A DNA stretch of 64,000 bases, taken from NCBI GenBank assembly GCA_963767285.1, contig CAVYDJ010000004.1, positions 868,001 to 932,000 on the forward strand, in the 5' to 3' direction. Under the pieces are notes generated by a model, which was not told the DNA's origin, searched no databases, and saw only the letters and a list, made by a program, of their open reading frames with translations. Source of the DNA: WHSW01 sp963767285. Lineage in GTDB: Bacteria; Actinomycetota; Thermoleophilia; Solirubrobacterales; 70-9. Positions 28,960 to 39,789 of this stretch are shown in pieces (within the stretch, counting starts at the first letter, position 1; every line of letters starts with the position of its first letter). A program made the translations under genes and the position numbers.

Positions 28960-29307
28960 ATGGCCGGAGGGGACCGCATGCGCAGGATCGACGAGGTCAT
29001 GCGCAAGGTGATCGGCTCGGCGATCGCCAGCGACCTCGAGGACCCGCGGATCGGATTCGTGACCGTGACTCATGTACAGACAAGCCCGGACCTGCGCTCG
29101 GCGCGCGTCTACGTCAGCGTGCTCGGCGACGAGGAAGAGCGCGAGGCGACGCTCGCGGCGCTCGCCTCCTCGCACGGCAAGCTGCAGGCCGCGATCGCAC
29201 GCGAGGTGCGGATCAAGCACACGCCAACCCTGAAGTTCTCCTACGACGAGAGCCTCGAGCGGGCCGTGCGGCTGAGTCAGTTGCTCGAAGGTGATCCGGA
29301 TGAATGA
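28960..29307 (+). CDS. rbfA: Ribosome-binding factor A
   Basis: A KH-fold factor that matures 16S rRNA and aids cold adaptation. The 115-residue protein has MRRIDEVMRKVIGSAIAS, the diagnostic LEDPRIGFVTVTHVQTSPDL, ARVYVSVLG and the C-terminal IKHTPTLKFSYDESLERAV. ATG 28960 is chosen because it aligns with the family N-terminus; ATG 28978 with GGAGGGG in front is the alternative. Its stop overlaps nrnA by 8 nt. Confidence 0.93.
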   Translation: MAGGDRMRRIDEVMRKVIGSAIASDLEDPRIGFVTVTHVQTSPDLRSARVYVSVLGDEEEREATLAALASSHGKLQAAIAREVRIKHTPTLKFSYDESLERAVRLSQLLEGDPDE

Positions 29308-30304
29308 GTCCACGGCAACGGTCGCTTCGGACCTCGATGCCGTGGTCGACGAGCTGCGGGCGGCCGACCGCTTCCTGCTCACCACCCACGAAGGGCCCGA
29401 CGGCGACGCGCTCGGCTCGCTGCTGGCGATGCACCACGTCCTCCGGCAGACGGGCAAGGACTCGGTGATGTTCCTCGGGGCGAAGGAGTTCCCGCTCGCG
29501 ATCGAATACCGCTTCCTGCCGCTCGAGGAGGTCTTCCACGAGCCGCCGGCGGACGTCGTCGACCGCACCCTCGTCTTCCTCGACTGCGGCAACATCGACC
29601 GGATGCCGGTCGAGTTCCTGCGGCGCGACGGCGCCCGGCTGGTGAACATCGACCACCACCACGACAACACCCGCTTCGGCACGGTGAACCTCGTCGACAC
29701 GGAGGCCTCGTGCACCGCGGAGATCGTGCTCGAGGTCGCGAAGCGGCTCGGAGCCGAGATCACGCCGGAGATCGCCTCGGCCCTGTACGTCGGCCTCGTC
29801 ACCGATACGGGGATGTTCATGTACGAGAACACGCGCGCCGCCACGCACCGGATCGCGGCCGAGCTGATCGATGCCGGGGTCGACGTCAACGACACCTTCC
29901 GCCGCCTCTACGAGCGGGTGCCGATCGAGAAGGTGCGGCTGATCGGCCGGGCGCTGGAGAAGATCGAGCTGTTCGACGAAGGCCGTTTCGGGGTCACCTA
30001 CGTGAGCGCCACCGATTACGCCGACAGCGGAGCGGGGGAGGTGCACACCGAGGGGATCATCGACTTCGTGCGCGCCCTGGAGGGAGTCGAGGTCGCCGCG
30101 ATGATCCGCGACAAGACGGACGGCGGCAGCTCGGTGCGCAAGGTCAGCCTGCGCTCCACCGACGGCTCCGTCGACGTCTCGGCGATCGCGCGCGCCCACG
30201 GCGGCGGCGGCCACCGCCGCGCAGCCGGCTTCGGCAGCGACCTGCCGTACGAGGCGCTGGTCGAGTTCCTGCGCGCGGAGATCGCCGCCCAACTTGGTGC
30301 CTGA
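29300..30304 (+). CDS. nrnA: Bifunctional oligoribonuclease / PAP phosphatase NrnA
   Basis: DHH/DHHA1 phosphodiesterase that degrades nanoRNA to mononucleotides and converts pAp to AMP. The 334-residue protein shows HEGPDGDALGSLLAM, FLDCGNID, the DHH signature NIDHHHDN, GLVTDTGMF and the DHHA1 RNA-binding end HGGGGHRRAAGF. ATG 29300 is used, with GAAGGTG six bases upstream, overlapping rbfA by 8 nt. It shares an operon with pnp, whose oligonucleotide products it can finish. Confidence 0.93.
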   Translation: MNESTATVASDLDAVVDELRAADRFLLTTHEGPDGDALGSLLAMHHVLRQTGKDSVMFLGAKEFPLAIEYRFLPLEEVFHEPPADVVDRTLVFLDCGNIDRMPVEFLRRDGARLVNIDHHHDNTRFGTVNLVDTEASCTAEIVLEVAKRLGAEITPEIASALYVGLVTDTGMFMYENTRAATHRIAAELIDAGVDVNDTFRRLYERVPIEKVRLIGRALEKIELFDEGRFGVTYVSATDYADSGAGEVHTEGIIDFVRALEGVEVAAMIRDKTDGGSSVRKVSLRSTDGSVDVSAIARAHGGGGHRRAAGFGSDLPYEALVEFLRAEIAAQLGA

Positions 30305-30938
30305 GGCGCCGCCCGCCGGCGCCGTCGTCCTCGCCGACAAGCCGGCCGGGATCACCTCACACGACGTGGTCGCGCGCGCCAAGCGTGCCTTCAAGACCAA
30401 GGTCGGCCACGCGGGGACGCTGGATCCGTTCGCGACCGGGCTGCTCATCGTCCTGCTCGGCCGTCCGGCGACCCGCGAGCAGCGGCGCTTCATGGGCCTG
30501 CGCAAGACCTACCGGGTGCGGGCGCGGTTCGGCGCCGTCTCGACGACCGGCGATCGCGATGGGGAGATCACCGAGACGGGACTCATTCCGGAGGGGCCGC
30601 TGGAGCTGCCGACCGGCGAGATCCGCCAGCGCACGCCGGCCTACTCGGCGGTCAAGGTCGGCGGCGAGCGCGCCTACAAGCGGGCCAGGCGCGGGGAGGA
30701 GTTCGAGCCCCCGCCGCGGCTCGTGGACGTGTATCGGTTCGAGGAGCTGTCGGCCGACGGCGCCGAGCGCGAGTTCGAGATCGAGTGCTCGTCGGGGACC
30801 TATGTGCGCAGCCTGATCGCCGACCTGGGCGACGCCTACTGCACCGAGCTGCGCCGGACCGCGATCGGCCCGTTCAGCGTGGACGAGGCCGACGAGGCGA
30901 TTGCGATCCCCCTCGCCGAGGCACTCAGCCGCCTCTAG
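30297..30938 (+). CDS. truB: tRNA pseudouridine-55 synthase, short form
   Basis: Forms pseudouridine 55 in the T loop of tRNAs. The 213-residue protein has VLADKPAGITSHDVV, the catalytic Asp in GHAGTLDPFATGLLIV, the conserved TPAYSAVKVGGERAYKRARRG region (tyrosine in PAYSA) and ECSSGTYVRSLIADLG. It ends soon after the catalytic domain, lacking the C-terminal PUA-like module of E. coli TruB (about 310 residues). GTG is preferred over the TTG one codon upstream; either overlaps nrnA by a few bases. Confidence 0.92.
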   Translation: MPEAPPAGAVVLADKPAGITSHDVVARAKRAFKTKVGHAGTLDPFATGLLIVLLGRPATREQRRFMGLRKTYRVRARFGAVSTTGDRDGEITETGLIPEGPLELPTGEIRQRTPAYSAVKVGGERAYKRARRGEEFEPPPRLVDVYRFEELSADGAEREFEIECSSGTYVRSLIADLGDAYCTELRRTAIGPFSVDEADEAIAIPLAEALSRL

Positions 30939-30956
30939 CTGGCAGAGTTCGCCGGC

Positions 30957-31847
30957 ATGGCAATCCAGGTCACGCCCCTGCCCGATGCCGCCCAGCGCCC
31001 CCGCGAGGTCGCGATCGGGGTCTTCGACGGCGTCCACGTCGGCCACCGGAAGGTGATCGAGGGGGCCGACACAGTGCTCACCTTCGACCCCCACCCGCTC
31101 AGCGTCATCCACCCCGAGGCCGCCCCGAAGCTGATCACGCCGTTCGAGATCAAGCGCGACGTGATCGACGGCCTCGGCGTCGACGAGCTGGTGATCGTCC
31201 CCTTCGATCAGGAGTTCCGCGAGATCGAGGCGGAGGAGTTCTGCTCGCGCATCCTGATCGAGACCCTCGGTGCGACCCGCGTCGCGGTGGGGGAGAACTT
31301 CCGCTTCGGCAAGAAGGCGAAGGGCGATCCCGAGATGCTGCGCGGCCACAGCGAGTTCGAGACCGCGGTCGTGCCGCTGGTCGAGGTGGACGGCGAGATC
31401 GTCTCCTCGACCCGGATCCGTGCCCAGGTCACGGCAGGCGACGTCGCGGGCGCGATGCGCTGCCTGGGGGCTCCGTTCCTGCTCGAGGGGACCGTGGTCG
31501 AGGGCGACAAGCGCGGGCGGACGCTCGGCTTCCCCACCGCGAACGTGGTCCCCTCGGAGGAGTACGTCTACCCCGGCCACGGGGTCTACGCGGCGTTCGC
31601 GAACGGGATCCCCGCCGCCGTCAACGTCGGCGTGCGCCCGACCTTCGAGACCGGGCGCGGCGTGCTGATCGAGTCGTATCTGATCGACCACGACTCCGAC
31701 CTCTACGGGCAGACGCTGCGGATCGCCTTCATCGCCCGGCTGCGGGGCGAGAAGCGCTTTCCCGGGGTCGAGGAGCTGGTGGCGCAGATGCACCGCGACG
31801 TCGATCAGGCGCGCGAGCTGTGCGCCGCCTTCAAGCCGCCTCGCTAA
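30957..31847 (+). CDS. ribF: Bifunctional riboflavin kinase / FAD synthetase
   Basis: Makes FMN and then FAD from riboflavin. The N-terminal nucleotidyltransferase domain has IGVFDGVHVGHRKVI, TFDPHPLSVI and GENFRFGKKAKGD; the C-terminal kinase domain has TLGFPTANVVPSEEYVYPGHGVYAA (flavin-binding, cited here in two parts: TLGFPTANV and YPGHGVYAA) and NVGVRPTFE. 296 residues, typical. The TAA stop is also part of the -10 box of rpsO. It is transcribed with truB, 18 nt upstream. Confidence 0.94.
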   Translation: MAIQVTPLPDAAQRPREVAIGVFDGVHVGHRKVIEGADTVLTFDPHPLSVIHPEAAPKLITPFEIKRDVIDGLGVDELVIVPFDQEFREIEAEEFCSRILIETLGATRVAVGENFRFGKKAKGDPEMLRGHSEFETAVVPLVEVDGEIVSSTRIRAQVTAGDVAGAMRCLGAPFLLEGTVVEGDKRGRTLGFPTANVVPSEEYVYPGHGVYAAFANGIPAAVNVGVRPTFETGRGVLIESYLIDHDSDLYGQTLRIAFIARLRGEKRFPGVEELVAQMHRDVDQARELCAAFKPPR

Positions 31848-31850
31848 CCT
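31845..31850 (+). promoter_or_regulatory. -10 box TAACCT of rpsO, built on the ribF stop codon
   Basis: TAACCT starts with the TAA stop of ribF and ends 11 nt before the rpsO ATG. Confidence 0.45.
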
Positions 31851-31861
31851 GTCCGCGGCGC

Positions 31862-32131
31862 ATGGGTCTGACCAAGGAAAAGAAGCAGGAGCTGGTCTCC
31901 AAGCACGGCCGCTCGGACGGCGACACCGGATCCGCCGAGGTCCAGGTCGCGCTGATGACCGCGCGGATCAACGAGCTCACCGAGCACCTGCGTACCCACG
32001 TCAAGGACCACCACTCACGCCGCGGGCTGCTGATGCTCGTCGGCAAGCGCCGCCGCCTGCTGCGCTACCTCGAGCGCTCGGACGTCGAGCGCTACCGCGC
32101 CCTGGTCGCCGACCTCGGCCTGCGTCGCTAG
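31862..32131 (+). CDS. rpsO: 30S ribosomal protein S15
   Basis: S15 binds 16S rRNA and bridges the subunits. All 89 residues match the family: GLTKEKKQELVSKHGRSDGDTG, QVALMTARINELTEHL, HHSRRGLLMLVGKRRRLLRYL. In many bacteria rpsO directly precedes pnp; here two redox genes lie between them. Confidence 0.97.
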   Translation: MGLTKEKKQELVSKHGRSDGDTGSAEVQVALMTARINELTEHLRTHVKDHHSRRGLLMLVGKRRRLLRYLERSDVERYRALVADLGLRR

Positions 32132-32135
32132 GAAC

Positions 32136-32591
32136 GTGATCGAGCCGGGGACGCCGGCGCCCGAGTTCACGCTTCCCAATCACCGCGGCGAGCAGGTCAG
32201 CCTCTCCGACTTCCGCGGCCGCCGGGTCGTGCTCGCCTTCTACCCGAACGACTTCAGCCCGGTCTGCTCCGACCAGCTGTCGGTCTACCAGGAGGTCCTG
32301 CCGCAGATCGCCGACGCCGGCGCGGAGCTGATCGGCATCTCGACCGACGGCAGCTGGTGCCACAACGCGTTCCGCAAGGCGCTCGGGCTCGAGATGGCGC
32401 TGCTCGCCGACTTCCATCCCAAGGGCGAGGTCTCGCGTACCTACGGCGCCTATCTCGAGGAGTGGGGGACACCCAACCGCTCGCTGGTGCTGATCGACGA
32501 GGAGGGCGTGGTGCAATGGGCCCACGCCGAGGAGACGCCGCTCACGATCCCGGGCGCCAATCTGATCTTCGACGCGTTGGAGCGCCTCTGA
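32136..32591 (+). CDS. AhpC/TSA-family peroxiredoxin (Bcp/AhpE-like)
   Basis: Reduces peroxides through a cysteine. The 151-residue protein begins IEPGTPAPEFTLPNHRGEQVSLSDFRGRRVV-like (PAPEFTLPNH, LSDFRGR), with the peroxidatic Cys in YPNDFSPVCSDQLS, where the usual Thr three residues before Cys is Ser. A second Cys in DGSWCHNAFRKAL and the conserved Arg in GTPNRSLVLID complete the site. GTG start, 4 nt after rpsO. It and the next gene form a redox pair. Confidence 0.88.
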   Translation: MIEPGTPAPEFTLPNHRGEQVSLSDFRGRRVVLAFYPNDFSPVCSDQLSVYQEVLPQIADAGAELIGISTDGSWCHNAFRKALGLEMALLADFHPKGEVSRTYGAYLEEWGTPNRSLVLIDEEGVVQWAHAEETPLTIPGANLIFDALERL

Positions 32592-32611
32592 GCGAGCTGA
32601 CCAGCGCGGGC

Positions 32612-33121
32612 GTGCCTCCGGTCGGCCCCGGAGACCACGTGCGTGGGGAGGGGGCGGAGCTGATCGTCTACGCGGACCTGGCGTGCCCGGCCTGCGCCGA
32701 GGCATGGGCCTGGATCACGGCGCTCGAGGCCAGGCTCTGCCTGCGCCACTTCCCGATCTCCTCGAAGCGGCCGCGAGCGCCGGCCCTGCACGCGGCCGCC
32801 GAAGCGGCAGCGATCCAGGACGAGGGCGCCTTCTGGGGCATGGTCGACTCGCTGTACGCCGACCACGCCCATATCGACGATCCGCACCTGTGGCAGCGCG
32901 CCGAGCGGCTCGGGCTCGCGCTCGACCGATTCGAGGCCGACCGGCGCTCAGAGGCGGTCGGCGAGCGCGTCCGCAGCGACTTCGAGGGCGGCGTGCGGGC
33001 CGGGGTGACGGGGACGCCGACGCTCTTCGTCGCGGGCGAGCCTTGTAACATCGCCGACGTTAGAGAACGAGAAGTTCTGGAACGTTGGGCAGCCAACCGG
33101 GCTGCCGAAAGGAAAATCTGA
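32612..33121 (+). CDS. DsbA-like thioredoxin-fold protein with CPAC motif
   Basis: A 169-residue thioredoxin-fold protein. The active site is ADLACPACAEAW near residue 24, followed by a helical insertion typical of DsbA-like oxidoreductases and the cis-Pro segment GVTGTPTLFVAGEP. It has no signal peptide or membrane segment, so a cytoplasmic reductase, perhaps recycling the adjacent peroxiredoxin, is more likely than a periplasmic oxidase; this pairing is inferred. The GTG at 32612 gives the usual short lead PPVGPGDHVRG; GTG 32639 is an alternative. Confidence 0.78.
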   Translation: MPPVGPGDHVRGEGAELIVYADLACPACAEAWAWITALEARLCLRHFPISSKRPRAPALHAAAEAAAIQDEGAFWGMVDSLYADHAHIDDPHLWQRAERLGLALDRFEADRRSEAVGERVRSDFEGGVRAGVTGTPTLFVAGEPCNIADVREREVLERWAANRAAERKI

Positions 33122-33125
33122 ATAC

Positions 33126-35453
<2,328 letters not shown>

Positions 35454-35454
35454 A

Positions 35455-36747
35455 GTGACTGAACTCCCAGAGGGCGTCGAGCTCACCACCCTCGACTCGG
35501 GGGTCCGGGTCGCGACCGAGGTCGTTCCCTCGGTCCGGTCGGTGGCGCTCGGCCTCTGGGTGCGGACGGGATCGCGTGACGAGACGCCGGCGCAGGCCGG
35601 CGTCTCGCATTTCCTCGAACACCTGCTGTTCAAGGGGACCGAGCGCCATTCGGCGATCGAGATCTCGGAGCTCTTCGACGGCATGGGCGCGGCGACCAAT
35701 GCCGCGACCGGCAAGGAGTCGACCCACCTGCACGCCCGCTTCCTCGACGAGCACACGGAGGAGGCGTTCGAGCTGATGGGCGACATGCTGCTCGCCCCGG
35801 CGCTGCCGCCCGACGAGATCGACTCCGAGCGCGAGGTCGTTCTGGAGGAGATCGCGATGTACGAGGACGAGCCTCAGGACCGCGTCCACGACGTGCTCGC
35901 CGAGGCGATCTACGGCGATCAACCGCTGGGCCGGCGAGTGCTCGGCACGGCGGAGGTCATCGGCGGGATCCCGGTCCCGGACATCGCCGCCTACCACGAC
36001 GCCCGCTACACGGCCGGCAACATCGTCGTCGCCGCGGCCGGCCACCTGGAGCATGCCCGGATCGTCGAGCTCTCCGAGCGCGTGCTCGCCGGCGCGGGGC
36101 CGAACGGCGACGCCGCCGCGACGTCCAACGGCGCGGCCGAGCAGGCGCGGCTCAGCTTCTATCCGAAGGAGACCGAGCAGTACCACATCTGCTTCGGCGG
36201 TCCGGGGATCTCCCGCGGCGACGACCGCCGGTTCACGCTCGGCGTCCTCGACACGATCTTCGGCGGCTCGGTCTCATCGCGGCTGTTCCGCGAGGTACGC
36301 GAGAAGCGCGGCCTCGCCTACTCGGTCGGGTCCTACACGCACGAGTTCGTCGACCGCGGCTTCGTCGCCATGTACGTCGGCACCCGCGCCGACAACGTCG
36401 CCGAGGCCTGCGAGATCATCGGCCGCGAGCTCGTCAAGCTGCGCGACGAGGGCGTCGGCGACGAGGAGCTGGCACGGGCGAAGGAGCACGTCAAGGGGCG
36501 GATGGTGCTCGGCCTGGAGGCGACCGGGGCGCGGATGGGCCGGCTGGCGCGCAGCGTCCTGTTCGACATTCCGCTGCTCTCGATCGACGATCTGCTCGCC
36601 AGCGTCGACGCGGTGACGGCCGACGAGGTCGCGGAGCTCGCCGACCAGGTCTACGACCCGGCGAAGCTTGCGGCCGCGTGTGTCGGCGCCGACGAGGACT
36701 GCTTCCGCACCGCCGCCGCCTCGGTCTCGGAGACGCTCTTAGCGTGA
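35455..36747 (+). CDS. M16-family zinc peptidase
   Basis: A 430-residue insulinase-type peptidase, related to YmxG/PqqL and mitochondrial processing peptidase. The inverted zinc motif HFLEH is at residues 52-56 with the third Glu in EREVVLEEIAMYED; the second-half signature GGSVSSRLFREVREKRGLAYSV (two parts: GGSVSSRLF, REKRGLAYSV) is present. GTG 35455 follows the pnp stop by one base; GTG 35437 inside the pnp end is the alternative. Its position after pnp and before dapB is common in Gram-positive genomes. The 3' end overlaps dapB by 4 nt. Confidence 0.9.
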   Translation: MTELPEGVELTTLDSGVRVATEVVPSVRSVALGLWVRTGSRDETPAQAGVSHFLEHLLFKGTERHSAIEISELFDGMGAATNAATGKESTHLHARFLDEHTEEAFELMGDMLLAPALPPDEIDSEREVVLEEIAMYEDEPQDRVHDVLAEAIYGDQPLGRRVLGTAEVIGGIPVPDIAAYHDARYTAGNIVVAAAGHLEHARIVELSERVLAGAGPNGDAAATSNGAAEQARLSFYPKETEQYHICFGGPGISRGDDRRFTLGVLDTIFGGSVSSRLFREVREKRGLAYSVGSYTHEFVDRGFVAMYVGTRADNVAEACEIIGRELVKLRDEGVGDEELARAKEHVKGRMVLGLEATGARMGRLARSVLFDIPLLSIDDLLASVDAVTADEVAELADQVYDPAKLAAACVGADEDCFRTAAASVSETLLA

Positions 36748-37424
36748 TTCGGGTCGTCGTCGCGGGTGCCGCCGGGCGGATGGGGGAGACCGTCTGCGGG
36801 GCGGTCGAGGGGGCCGATGACATGGAGCTCACCGGTCGGGCCGACCCGGCGCTCGGGACCGACCTGGCCTCGGTCGTCGGGGACGCCGACGTCGTCGTCG
36901 ACTTCACGACACCGGCGACGGCGCTCGACAACATCCGCGCGTGCCTCGACGCCGGTGTCCACGCCGTCGTGGGGACCTCGGGCTTCGACATCGACGCGGC
37001 GCGCGAGGCCGCCCAGGCGGCGCGCGAGGCCGGCGGGTCGGGAAACGTCCTGTTCTGTCCCAACTTCGCGATCGGCGCGGTGCTGATGATGCGCTTCGCC
37101 GCCGAGGCCGCCCGCCACATGCCGGAGGTCGAGATCGTCGAGCTGCATCACGACCGCAAGCTCGACGCGCCGTCGGGGACGGCGAAGCGGACGGCCGAGC
37201 TGATCGCCGAGGCCGGGGGCAACGTGCACGAGCCGATCCACTCGGTCCGCCTGCCGGGGCTCGTCGCCCACCAGGAGGTGCTCCTCGGGGGCCAGGGCCA
37301 GACGCTTAGTATCCGACACGACTCGATCGACCGCAGCTCGTTCATGCCCGGAGTGCTGCTCGCGGTGCGCCGCGTGGGTGAGCTCGACCAACCTTTGACC
37401 GTAGGCCTCGAAAACGTTCTCTGA
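36744..37424 (+). CDS. dapB: 4-hydroxy-tetrahydrodipicolinate reductase
   Basis: Second enzyme of the lysine/DAP branch, reducing HTPA to tetrahydrodipicolinate. The 226-residue protein has the nucleotide loop VAGAAGRMGETV, the catalytic ELHHDRKLDAPSGTA and the substrate-binding HSVRLPGLVAHQEVLLGG. It is slightly shorter than E. coli DapB (273) in the N-terminal domain, as in other actinobacteria. GTG start overlaps the M16 peptidase (GTGA). dapA lies two genes downstream. Confidence 0.95.
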   Translation: MIRVVVAGAAGRMGETVCGAVEGADDMELTGRADPALGTDLASVVGDADVVVDFTTPATALDNIRACLDAGVHAVVGTSGFDIDAAREAAQAAREAGGSGNVLFCPNFAIGAVLMMRFAAEAARHMPEVEIVELHHDRKLDAPSGTAKRTAELIAEAGGNVHEPIHSVRLPGLVAHQEVLLGGQGQTLSIRHDSIDRSSFMPGVLLAVRRVGELDQPLTVGLENVL

Positions 37425-37437
37425 GAGAGGGGTACCC

Positions 37438-38898
37438 GTGACCGTAGCTACTGACCTGGCAACCATGGACGCGACCGACCAGGCCGAGCTGGTTCGCTCG
37501 GGCGAGGCGACGCCGGAGGAGCTGGTCGAGGCCGCCATCGCGCGGGTCGAGGCGGTCAACCCGGAGCTCAACGCGGTCATCCACGAGCTCTTCGAGCAGG
37601 GGATGGACGAGGCGCGGTCACCCGACCTGCCGGACGGGCCGTTCAAGGGCGTTCCGTTCCTGTTCAAGGACCTCGGCGCCGCGTACGCCGGCCAGCCGCT
37701 CCACCTCGGCATGCAGCTGCTCAAGGACGCCGGCTTCCGCGCCCCGATGGACTCGACGCTCGCGCAGCGCTTCCGCGCCGCCGGCTTCGTCGTGATCGGG
37801 AAGACGAACACGCCGGAGCTCGGGATCCTGCCGACCACCGAGCCCGAGGCCTACGGCGCGAGCCGCAACCCATGGAACACCGACCACACGACCGGCGGCT
37901 CGAGCGGCGGCTCGGGCGCCGCGGTCGCGTCGGGCATGGTTCCGGTCGCGCACGCCAACGACGGCGGCGGCTCGATCAGGATTCCCGCCAGCGCCAACGG
38001 TCTGGTCGGGCTGAAGACCACACGCCAGCGCACCACCGAGGGCCCGCTGGTCGGCGACTTGATGGGCGGGCTCACCGTCGAGCTCTGCGTCTCGCGCACC
38101 GTGCGCGACACGGCAGCGATCCTCGACGCGGTCCACGGCTCCGCGCCGGGCGACCCCTACGTGGCGCCGCCGCCGGCCCGCGATTACGTCGAGGAGCTCG
38201 CGGCGGGCCGCACGTTCCGGATCGGGATCCAGACCAACCCACCGGTTCCGGGGCTCGACTCGCATCCCGAGTGCGTCGCCGCGGTCGCCGGCGCCCGCAA
38301 GCTGCTCGAGGGCCTGGGCCACACGGTCGAGGACGCGGCTCCGGTCGACGACCAGCTCGCCGAGGCGCTCGGCATCGAGGACTCGTTCCTCACCAAGTGG
38401 GCGGCGGGGCAGGCGTCGAGCCTCGACCAGCTCGCGATGATCGTCGGCCGCGAGGTCACCGCAGACGACGTCGAGCCGCTGACGTGGGTCCTGGCCGAGA
38501 TCGGCCGCGAGCGCAGCGCCGCCCGCTATCTGACCGACCACGGCAAGCACCAGTTGGCCGCGCGCGGGATCGCCGCCTGGTTCGAGGGCGGTTACGACCT
38601 GCTGCTGACGCCGACGATGGCCGAGCCGCCGGTGCCGCTGGGCACCTTCGACCAGCGCGCCGGCGATCCGCTCGACGTCTTCCGGCGCGCGGTTCCGTCG
38701 GGAGCCTTCACGGCGATCTTCAACGCCACCGGGCAGCCGGCGATCTCGCTCCCGCTGCACTGGACGGAGGACGGCCTTCCGGTCGGCGTCCAGCTGGTGG
38801 CGGCGTTCGGACGCGAGGACCTGCTGATCGACGTCGCCGCCCAGCTCGAAAGCGCGCAACCGTGGATCGATCGTCGCCCGCCGGTGTTCGCGGGCTGA
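37438..38898 (+). CDS. Amidase-signature-family hydrolase
   Basis: A 486-residue amidase with the Ser-cisSer-Lys triad: Lys in PFLFKDLGAA, cis-Ser in GGSSGGSGAAVASG and nucleophile Ser in GGGSIRIPASANGL. It lies between dapB and dapA. GatA, the glutamyl-tRNA amidotransferase subunit, belongs to the same family, but no gatB or gatC is here, so a free amidase (for example acting on aryl or peptide amides) is more likely. GTG start preceded by the purine-rich GAGAGAGGGG. Confidence 0.85.
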   Translation: MTVATDLATMDATDQAELVRSGEATPEELVEAAIARVEAVNPELNAVIHELFEQGMDEARSPDLPDGPFKGVPFLFKDLGAAYAGQPLHLGMQLLKDAGFRAPMDSTLAQRFRAAGFVVIGKTNTPELGILPTTEPEAYGASRNPWNTDHTTGGSSGGSGAAVASGMVPVAHANDGGGSIRIPASANGLVGLKTTRQRTTEGPLVGDLMGGLTVELCVSRTVRDTAAILDAVHGSAPGDPYVAPPPARDYVEELAAGRTFRIGIQTNPPVPGLDSHPECVAAVAGARKLLEGLGHTVEDAAPVDDQLAEALGIEDSFLTKWAAGQASSLDQLAMIVGREVTADDVEPLTWVLAEIGRERSAARYLTDHGKHQLAARGIAAWFEGGYDLLLTPTMAEPPVPLGTFDQRAGDPLDVFRRAVPSGAFTAIFNATGQPAISLPLHWTEDGLPVGVQLVAAFGREDLLIDVAAQLESAQPWIDRRPPVFAG

Positions 38899-38900
38899 GC

Positions 38901-38906
38901 TAGGCT
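38901..38906 (+). promoter_or_regulatory. -10 box TAGGCT of dapA
   Basis: TAGGCT ends 7 nt before the ATG of dapA, in the 15-nt gap after the amidase. Confidence 0.5.
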
Positions 38907-38913
38907 GAAACCC

Positions 38914-39789
38914 ATGCCTGAGATCCGCGGTGTGCTGACCGCGATGGTGACGCCGTTCGAACCGGACGGCGCGGTGGACATCGACGCGACCCGGCGGCTT
39001 GCCCGGCGGCTGGTCGACGCCGGCTCGCACGGTCTGGTGATCGCCGGGACCACCGGGGAGTCGGCGACCCTCTCCGACGACGAGAAGGTGCGGTTGTTCG
39101 ACGCCGTGCTCGAGGAGGTCGGAGATGACGCGACGGTGATCGCGGGCACGGGCTCGAATAACACCAGCCACACCACGCGGCTGACGCGCAAGGCGATGGA
39201 CGTCGGCGCGCACGCGGTGCTGGTGGTCACGCCGTATTACAACCGGCCCAACGAGGCCGGCCTGCGCGCACACTACGCCGCGGTTTCCGAGGCGGCGGGG
39301 GAGACCCCGATCGTCCTCTACAACATCCCCGCCCGGTGCGGGATCAACGTTCCCCCGGACCTGCTGGCCGAGCTCGCCGCCGCGCACGAGAACATCGTCG
39401 CCGTCAAGCAGGCGAACAACGACGAGCTCGGGCCGATCGAGGGGCTCGAGATCCTGGCCGGCAACGACGACGTGTTCCTCCGCACGCTGGAGTTCGGCGG
39501 GGCAGGCGGGATCCTGGTCGCGTCGAACCTCGACTCGGCGCGGATGCGGGCGCTCCATGACGCCGCGATCGCCGGCGACGCTGATCGGGCCTCGGAGCTC
39601 GACGCGGAGCTCAAGCAGCTGTATGCGGTGATGAGCGTCGCCCCGCCGGCCGTCTCGGCCAAGACAGCGCTCGAGCTGCTCGGGGTGATCGAGGCGAACG
39701 TGCGCCTGCCGATGGTCGCCGCGTCGGCGGATGAGCGCGAGGCGATCCGCGGAGCGCTTGCGGATCAGGGTCTACTGGTTGCGAGTTGA
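38914..39789 (+). CDS. dapA: 4-hydroxy-tetrahydrodipicolinate synthase
   Basis: Condenses pyruvate with aspartate semialdehyde. The 291-residue (beta/alpha)8 protein has GLVIAGTTGESATLSDDEK, the tyrosines of VVTPYYNRPNEAG, the IPARCGINV loop and the Schiff-base lysine in IVAVKQANN. Length and motifs are standard. ATG start 7 nt after the TAGGCT box. Its TGA overlaps the TTG start of rnj. Confidence 0.95.
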   Translation: MPEIRGVLTAMVTPFEPDGAVDIDATRRLARRLVDAGSHGLVIAGTTGESATLSDDEKVRLFDAVLEEVGDDATVIAGTGSNNTSHTTRLTRKAMDVGAHAVLVVTPYYNRPNEAGLRAHYAAVSEAAGETPIVLYNIPARCGINVPPDLLAELAAAHENIVAVKQANNDELGPIEGLEILAGNDDVFLRTLEFGGAGGILVASNLDSARMRALHDAAIAGDADRASELDAELKQLYAVMSVAPPAVSAKTALELLGVIEANVRLPMVAASADEREAIRGALADQGLLVAS

